Shown here: piece by piece, positions 59,552 through 64,000 of the stretch | Numbering within the stretch: the stretch's first letter is position 1 | Layout of the letters: the number at the start of each line of letters is the position of its first letter | Source of the DNA: Lewinellaceae bacterium | GTDB taxonomy: Bacteria; Bacteroidota; Bacteroidia; Chitinophagales; Saprospiraceae | Direction of reading: 5' to 3' | Length of the DNA stretch: 64,000 nt | Assembly (NCBI GenBank): GCA_020636355.1 | Contig: JACJYB010000002.1 | Location: forward strand, 682,001-746,000 | Translations under genes and position numbers: made by a program | The notes under the pieces: model-generated | Told to the model about the DNA's origin: nothing | The model's database searches: none | The model's input: only the letters and a program-made list of their open reading frames with translations

Positions 59552-59986
59552 ATGGATCCGAGTTCTATCAATTGGCTGGCTATTCTGGTAGCTGGCGTTT
59601 CATCGTTTATCCTAGGGGGTGTCTGGTATTCTCCTGCTCTGTTTGGTAAGGCCTGGATGAAAGAAAATGGCCTTACTGAAGAAAAGGTACGGGCCGGTAA
59701 CAAATCCAAAATCTTTGGGTGGTCACTGATCCTCTCCTTGATCATGGCTGTCAATCTTGGTATGTTTTTAGCCGATTCTCCAGCTTCCTGTCCTGCAGAA
59801 TGTGCACAACAGACTGATGTTAGCTGGGGAGCAATAGCAGGATTCCTTGCCGGCATCTGGGTTTTTGCCGGAATTTCCATTGTCGCTTTATTTGAACAGA
59901 AATCGCTGCGTTACATCTTGATCAACGGAGGGTTTATGCTGGTCTCACTCCTTTTGATGGGTGCTATCATCGGTCTCTGGCGCTAA
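59552..59986 (+). CDS. DUF1761 family small membrane protein
   Basis: 144 residues with four hydrophobic helices, opening INWLAILVAGVSSFILGGVWYSPALFGKAW, which is characteristic of DUF1761. The family has no established function. The motif GAIAGFLAGIWVFAGISIVALFEQKSLRYILINGGFMLVS near the end is also typical. It is monocistronic with a perfect terminator hairpin about 70 bases downstream. Confidence 0.85.
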   Translation: MDPSSINWLAILVAGVSSFILGGVWYSPALFGKAWMKENGLTEEKVRAGNKSKIFGWSLILSLIMAVNLGMFLADSPASCPAECAQQTDVSWGAIAGFLAGIWVFAGISIVALFEQKSLRYILINGGFMLVSLLLMGAIIGLWR

Positions 59987-60055
59987 GCAATGTTCTCCGT
60001 AACGCGCAAACTGCGCCCCCTGATATTATATGGCACAATAACTACATGAAAATGC

Positions 60056-60091
60056 AGGCTGATTCCTTCGAATCAGCCTCTTACTATTTTG
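60056..60091 (+). terminator. Intrinsic terminator after the DUF1761 gene
   Basis: AGGCTGATTC (60056-60065) and GAATCAGCCT (60070-60079) form a perfect ten-base stem with a CTTC tetraloop, followed by a T-rich tail CTTACTATTTTG. Confidence 0.75.
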
Positions 60092-60403
60092 ACCCAATTT
60101 AAACCTAAATCATGCAATAGAATTCGTAGCGAGGCGCATTTATGCGATAGGAGCAAGGCTTCACTAAGGAGGCATAGCATGGAACGGCGACGAAGTGAAG
60201 TGCATGATACTGAAACAGAAATGTGCCGTAGCGGAATATTTTTCAAGCCTATTAAACAGAACAAATTTGAAATTTTTAGCCATCAAAATCCGCAGCAGTG
60301 TTCTTCCCCAAACCCACTCTTGCACCTGCCGGAACGCGGGATGCTTTCTGGAAAAAAATCTGAATTCATGAATTGGGCGGTGAACGGATCTGTGCCGAAA
60401 TAG
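60089..60403 (+). other. Unassigned 104-codon frame in a gene-poor patch
   Basis: An open frame encodes a basic, cysteine- and histidine-containing sequence (CNRIRSEAHLCDRSKASLRR, then RRRSEVHDTETEMCRSG) with no signal peptide, domain or membrane segment. The DNA holds short dyads (for example CGCATTTATGCG near 60140) typical of degenerate mobile or palindromic elements. I do not regard it as a secure gene. Confidence 0.2.
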
Positions 60404-60522
60404 AATCCATATTAACAGGTTTATCTTCCGGATTCAATGAGTTGGCCAGGCAGGTATTAAAGCAACCAAATGTTCATTCAGAAATAGATTTTTCAGAACG
60501 ATCTGAAATCATCAAATATTAA
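60280..60522 (+). pseudogene. Remnant of a coding sequence with an internal stop
   Basis: From 60280 one frame reads SKSAAVFFPKPTLAPAG and TRDAFWKKI, meets a TGA at 60361-60363, then continues ERICAEIESILTGLSSGFN and ELARQVLKQPNVHSEIDFSER to a TAA at 60520-60522. Composition and amphipathic pattern look coding on both sides of the stop. No start codon suits the whole. It may be the decayed 3' end of a lost gene; I cannot name the family. Confidence 0.35.
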
Positions 60523-60541
60523 CGATTAAAATAAATTCGTC

Positions 60542-60916
60542 ATGAAATTCATCATTATTTCGTTGATTGCAATTAGCCAACTATTTTCAGCCAATCACTT
60601 ACCTGAAAGCAAACCATTCGGACGCACTTTGATCTGCGTGATCATTAATGGCGACGAATATTGCATCCTGGTAGAAAGCAGTTTTCAAGACATGCCTGAC
60701 CGTCTAAAAATTGATGGAAAGCTGGATTTTAATACCCACATTATGACTTTCTCCAATTTTCCAAAGACATGGAATAATCAATCCATCAGTCTCCTCAAGG
60801 AAGGTAGTAATCTAAGCCTGAAAATGGATGACGGCACCAAGAACTGTCAATTGACAACCGGGAAATATACCATTAAAAACAACCAGCTCCTGATACCTTT
60901 TAAGGTAGACAAGTAA
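60542..60916 (+). CDS. Small secreted protein of unknown function
   Basis: 124 residues with a signal peptide (MKFIIISLIAISQLFSANH). The mature part is short alternating strands (TLICVIINGDEYCILVESS, IDGKLDFNTHIMTFSNF, CQLTTGKYTIKNNQLLIPFKV) with three cysteines, suggesting a small beta-sheet protein. I do not recognise the family. It starts 19 bases after the decayed fragment and is followed by a hairpin shared with the convergent VOC gene. Confidence 0.65.
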   Translation: MKFIIISLIAISQLFSANHLPESKPFGRTLICVIINGDEYCILVESSFQDMPDRLKIDGKLDFNTHIMTFSNFPKTWNNQSISLLKEGSNLSLKMDDGTKNCQLTTGKYTIKNNQLLIPFKVDK

Positions 60917-60940
60917 GTGCAAACCTTCAAACAACTTCCC

Positions 60941-60971
60941 AATGCCTTCCGTTCTCAAGATGGAAGGCATT
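60941..60971. terminator. Hairpin between convergent genes
   Basis: AATGCCTTCC (60941-60950) and GGAAGGCATT (60962-60971) form a perfect ten-base stem with an 11-base loop, lying between two convergent stop codons. The tail is not a clean T-run, so strength is uncertain. Confidence 0.55.
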
Positions 60972-60972
60972 G

Positions 60973-61305
60973 CTATTTCTGAACCCAAACCAAACGATTA
61001 CCAAAGGGATCCAGGGTGGTAAATTGTCCGGGAATCTCATACATTCCACGAATCACCAAGCGGGGATCCAGTGCCCTGTAACGCGCATAATAATATTCCA
61101 AATGACTAACAGCAATGATAATCTCGGGAAATATATTCCCTATAATTCCTTCTTTCCTCTCAGAGAGATATATCTCTAGTTCCGAAAGTTTAAATAAGTA
61201 ACGTTTACCTTTCTGTCTTTTACCTTTGATCTGCAGGATGAATCGATAAAACTTTTCGGCTTCTTCCAGGTGATTAACCCGGATTTCATACGAGGAAGTA
61301 TGCAT
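60973..61305 (-). CDS. VOC superfamily (glyoxalase-like) protein
   Basis: 110 residues. The pattern SYEIRVNHLEEAEKFYRFIL, LFKLSELEIYLSER, IIIAVSHLEYYYARYRALD and TTLDPFGNRLVWVQK matches one VOC module pair, as in small glyoxalase/bleomycin-resistance-like proteins. Metal-ligand histidine/glutamate positions are not obvious. Substrate and reaction are unknown. It is separated from the MOSC gene upstream by about 100 bases. Confidence 0.75.
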   Translation of the reverse strand: MHTSSYEIRVNHLEEAEKFYRFILQIKGKRQKGKRYLFKLSELEIYLSERKEGIIGNIFPEIIIAVSHLEYYYARYRALDPRLVIRGMYEIPGQFTTLDPFGNRLVWVQK

Positions 61306-61406
61306 TGGTTATCGTTTTGGCAAATACGGCTAATCCGCCCATTGCTGGGAGGTGACCAAAACGATGACGAATAATAGTATAACGTATCAAAAGCAAAAAA
61401 GTAGAT

Positions 61407-61919
61407 TCAGTCAGTTTTTTTTGATGCCCTGTCCGGATTTTCCAACCAAATGACGGGATCATTCAGGTGGACGATTCCGGAAGAAATTACCTTACAGGTT
61501 ATGCCTCCATGACCACGCATGGCCTGATAGCCCCCGGGGCCCAAATTTTCCTCCATACGGGAACAGGGATGACAGGCACCGGTTCCTTCCAGAATGACTT
61601 CGCCGATCCGGAAGCGGCTCTGTATCAGACTTTGCACATTGATCCCGGCGACAACCAGGTTTCTTCGCAATAATGCCGGATCGACCTGATCCACATGCAT
61701 CAAACGGGCCACAACATCCAGGTGTTCCCATTGGATTAATGTCACCTGTCGCTGCTTGCTACGTCCCTGATAATGATCCCCTACTATACCTTCCGAAATG
61801 GTAATCTCTACCTTTTCCACGGAGAGGACCTCTCCCCGGGGTAACGGGCGCGTGCCAATCCAATGCAACCTTCCTTGCCGGGGATAGGAAGCTAATAATT
61901 CCTTCATGTTCATATCCAA
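61407..61919 (-). CDS. MOSC domain protein
   Basis: 170 residues containing the MOSC fold: ISEGIVGDHYQGRSKQRQVTLIQWEHL, LLRRNLVVAGINVQSLIQSRFRIG, and the conserved cysteine in LEGTGACHPCSRMEENLG followed by RGHGGITCKVISSG. MOSC proteins bind molybdenum cofactor and use the cysteine as sulphur carrier or Mo ligand (YiiM/mARC-type reactions, for example N-hydroxylated base reduction). No reductase partner is beside it. It converges towards the VOC gene and is divergent from the acyltransferase. Confidence 0.9.
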   Translation of the reverse strand: MDMNMKELLASYPRQGRLHWIGTRPLPRGEVLSVEKVEITISEGIVGDHYQGRSKQRQVTLIQWEHLDVVARLMHVDQVDPALLRRNLVVAGINVQSLIQSRFRIGEVILEGTGACHPCSRMEENLGPGGYQAMRGHGGITCKVISSGIVHLNDPVIWLENPDRASKKTD

Positions 61920-61976
61920 AGATACTTATCGGGAGAGATTTTTAACTTTATTGCAAGAAGGTATGCAGCACAGGCT

Positions 61977-62690
61977 TTGGAAGGAATAAGAGCATATAGC
62001 CGAATGGCGCTTGTATTGGCTACGATGGGTATGTATCTATCCGTCATTTTATTAAGGAGGGTTTGGAGTGGAGACGATCTGAGCCACGCACTCCGGATCC
62101 GGCAAAGATGGTGCCGGCTTGCCTTACGAATCCTAAAGATTTCGGTCCACTGGGAAGGATTTTGGCCTCAGAACCCGGTTATGGTTGAGTGCAACCACCG
62201 GTCGATGATGGATCCGGTTATTCTGCTGGCAAGCTATACCTGCATCCCGGTAGGAAAAGCTGAGATTGCCCGGTATCCAATCCTGGGTAAAGCGGCCGAA
62301 GCCACCGGGATAATATTTCTTCGTCGAGATGATCCGGATAGCCGCCGACAAACCAGGGAGGCCATAGGCCGGTGGTTTAAGAAGGGATGCTCTATTCTCA
62401 TCTTCCCGGAGGGAACGACCGGTGGAGGAGAAAAGACCATGCCTTTCCGCAAAGGCTCATTTGAGGTGGCCTACGAACAGAATATCCCCGTCCTCCCCTT
62501 GTTTATTGAGTACTTGGATCACGATGTGGCCTGGGAAAGTGGCTCCATGCACCGGCACTTCGTGAATACCTACGGAAAATCTGGCATCCGTGTAAACCTA
62601 AGAATTGGTCAGGAAATTCATGTGAAGGATCCGATTCAAACCATGGATCAAGTCAAATCTTGGATGGACGGATTCCCTGCACGGAGCTAG
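61977..62690 (+). CDS. 1-acylglycerol-3-phosphate acyltransferase family (PlsC-like), copy 1
   Basis: 237 residues from a TTG at 61977, or 228 from the ATG at 62004, which gives MALVLATMGMYLSVILLRRVW, a membrane helix; I cannot decide between them. PlsC motifs are complete: NHRSMMDP (HX4D), GIIFLRRDDPDSR, and IFPEGTTGGG, then VLPLFIEYLD. Such enzymes transfer acyl chains to lysophosphatidic acid or to amino-acyl/ornithine lipids at the inner membrane. A paralogue lies 175 bases downstream. Confidence 0.88.
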   Translation: MEGIRAYSRMALVLATMGMYLSVILLRRVWSGDDLSHALRIRQRWCRLALRILKISVHWEGFWPQNPVMVECNHRSMMDPVILLASYTCIPVGKAEIARYPILGKAAEATGIIFLRRDDPDSRRQTREAIGRWFKKGCSILIFPEGTTGGGEKTMPFRKGSFEVAYEQNIPVLPLFIEYLDHDVAWESGSMHRHFVNTYGKSGIRVNLRIGQEIHVKDPIQTMDQVKSWMDGFPARS

Positions 62691-62865
62691 TACACGGCCA
62701 AAATCTTCTATCTCCCGATTAAATGACAATGATCCTGCTTACAGGTTGTAATCGGTATCAAATGTCCTTATCTTCAGATGCGGTCAGATCGCTTTACTAA
62801 GCGGGGGCGCTTCCTAATGAGGCACGAACCCGGTTTTCCTTATTTGAGCATTGATTGGATTGCAC

Positions 62866-63678
62866 ATGAAAAAAATCGTATATCCTCTACGTGCCATCTT
62901 CCGCCTGACAGGTTTGTTTGGACTGACTTTCATTTATTTGATATGGATGCTTATCCGGAATGCAATATCCGGCAGTGTGGAGGAGGGCATGCGTTTCCGG
63001 AAAGAGGTATGGGCCAAACATATGATGAAAATCGGAGGAATTCGATTGACCCGGGTAGGAACCCCTCCTGAACATGGGCATCTATTTGTTGTCAATCATC
63101 GTTCGTCGATAGATCCGTTGATTAATCTGGCTGACGCGCTCCTCTTTCCGGTAGCCAAAGTTGAGTTCGGACGCTGGCCGGTTATTGGTCAAGGTGCATG
63201 GGCCACCGGCATTGTATTTGTTGACCGGTCCAGTTTGGCGAGCCGGTCAAAAACCAGAATCGCCATAGCAGAGGCCCTCCGTAAAGGGTACAATGTGTTG
63301 ATCTATCCGGAAGGAAAAACCAGCAATCAATACCCGACTCAGCTTTTTAAAAAAGGCTCTTTTGAGGTGGCCGCTGAATTTAATTTTCCAGTCCAGCCTG
63401 TAGCCCTGGAATTTAAAGATCGCTCCGATAATTGGGATCATACTTGCAATTTTATCCAACATTTCATCCGGCATTTTGGCAAACCGGTCAGTGAGGTTGA
63501 GTTGCGTTACGGCCCCGTTCTCCGGTCAGCCCATTACCACATTTTGTTGGAAAAATCGCAATCCTGGATAAATGCCCAGATTGAACTGATGCGCTCCAAC
63601 TGGGATGGTCCTCGCTGGAAAAATCATCAAAATTCGCAACAAAAAGTGCAAGTATGCCAGGGTAAGTCTTTGATCTGA
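62866..63678 (+). CDS. PlsC-like acyltransferase, copy 2
   Basis: 270 residues from the ATG at 62866; the TTG at 62851 would add five residues. A hydrophobic N-terminal helix (GLFGLTFIYLIWMLI) precedes the acyltransferase core: VVNHRSSIDP (HX4D), TGIVFVDRSSLASRS, and LIYPEGKTSNQYP, then PVQPVALEFKD. It is clearly a diverged paralogue of the preceding gene, with a longer C-terminal tail (WDGPRWKNHQNSQQK). Two acyltransferases side by side suggest a shared lipid pathway; specificity is unknown. Confidence 0.88.
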   Translation: MKKIVYPLRAIFRLTGLFGLTFIYLIWMLIRNAISGSVEEGMRFRKEVWAKHMMKIGGIRLTRVGTPPEHGHLFVVNHRSSIDPLINLADALLFPVAKVEFGRWPVIGQGAWATGIVFVDRSSLASRSKTRIAIAEALRKGYNVLIYPEGKTSNQYPTQLFKKGSFEVAAEFNFPVQPVALEFKDRSDNWDHTCNFIQHFIRHFGKPVSEVELRYGPVLRSAHYHILLEKSQSWINAQIELMRSNWDGPRWKNHQNSQQKVQVCQGKSLI

Positions 63679-63739
63679 ACTCAAATTCTGCCTCTGAAAA
63701 CAAATCATTACAATAACCTAACAACAGATCCCGGGTAAT

Positions 63740-64000
63740 ATGCAACCAGTTTTGTTCTTTTGGAAAAAAAAGATGCGCCTTGTAACGATTGTTCTTTTGC
63801 TGCTGCTATTGCAGGCATGTACTCAAAAAGCTCCGGTCTGGATTATTCAGGCTCCCGCCGGGGAGGCATTTACCCACAAAGAAGTGGCCGGCAAGGCCAT
63901 TCTTCCGAATGGCCGGATGGTTAAACCTGCCGGTACCTGGCTGGAGACTGCACCCCATCCCTATGGCCTTGTCCTCAGTCCGGACAATCGTTTTGTAGTG
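63740..64000 (+). CDS. YncE-like lipoprotein, N-terminal part (partial)
   Basis: The frame from 63740 (or the ATG at 63773) is open to the window edge. It encodes a lipoprotein signal peptide RLVTIVLLLLLLQAC. The mature part begins the propeller (GRMVKPAGTWLETAPHPYGLVLSPDNRFVV), which matches YncE-type YVTN beta-propellers, often fused to an alkaline-phosphatase-like domain in this clade. The rest lies outside the window. Confidence 0.7.
   Translation, partial: MQPVLFFWKKKMRLVTIVLLLLLLQACTQKAPVWIIQAPAGEAFTHKEVAGKAILPNGRMVKPAGTWLETAPHPYGLVLSPDNRFVV

Overview
The window looks like a chromosomal segment of a Bacteroidota bacterium, probably of the Saprospiria/Lewinella-Saprospiraceae kind. The signs are a type IX secretion C-terminal domain on a 1617-residue surface protein, an ECF sigma/FecR/TonB-receptor trio with an STN domain, LytTR regulators paired with LytS-type kinases, GH92 and GH31 enzymes, DUF1080 proteins, DUF5777 barrels, and at least one promoter with the Bacteroidota TTTG / TAnnTTTG boxes. 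I see no rRNA, tRNA, CRISPR array, phage or intact insertion sequence. The genus-level placement is inference.

Layout. 0-5.6 kb: the tail of an FG-GAP repeat protein, a short SecA-family ATPase, a four-module cysteine-bracketed lipoprotein and an MFS transporter. 5.8-10 kb: sigma factor, FecR and TonB-dependent receptor. 10-17.4 kb: a thioredoxin, then two tight minus-strand blocks: YceI / beta-propeller histidine kinase / LytTR regulator, followed by c-type cytochrome / OB-fold / YceI / DUF5777 barrel. 17.6-26.3 kb: an MbfA-like ferritin-VIT iron transporter, methyltransferase, GH92 mannosidase, FAH-family enzyme, DUF6786-like lipoprotein, a Fpg/MutM glycosylase without zinc-finger cysteines, a membrane XRE regulator and a VOC protein behind a repeat-bearing promoter.

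26.4-37 kb is a complete [NiFe]-hydrogenase locus. The maturation operon (small HPGHG membrane protein, hypA, B, F, C, D, E) runs left. The structural operon (small subunit, large subunit, cytochrome b, maturation protease) runs right. They share a 195-bp divergent promoter region holding a 20-bp dyad. The small subunit has both extra cysteines that mark oxygen-tolerant membrane-bound hydrogenases (group 1d type), so the cell probably oxidises H2 under air.

37-54.8 kb: a BNR/sortilin-like secreted protein, the LamG surface protein with LamG domains nested inside Ig-like repeats, and an oxidative glycan-degradation operon (GH31 with PA14, Tat-exported Gfo/Idh oxidoreductase, HEAT plus tandem DUF1080). 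Next to it are two genes broken by frameshifts (a nitrilase-family hydrolase and a GDPD-like phosphodiesterase). 55-64 kb: LytS/LytTR genes with an FtsX-type permease, a decayed patch at 60 kb, VOC and MOSC proteins, two adjacent PlsC-type acyltransferases and the start of a YncE-like lipoprotein.

The points most worth following are the YceI-sensor-kinase module, the nested LamG architecture, the extra cysteine beside the hydrogenase proximal cluster, and the DUF1080/Gfo-Idh/GH31 operon with decay at its 3' end.
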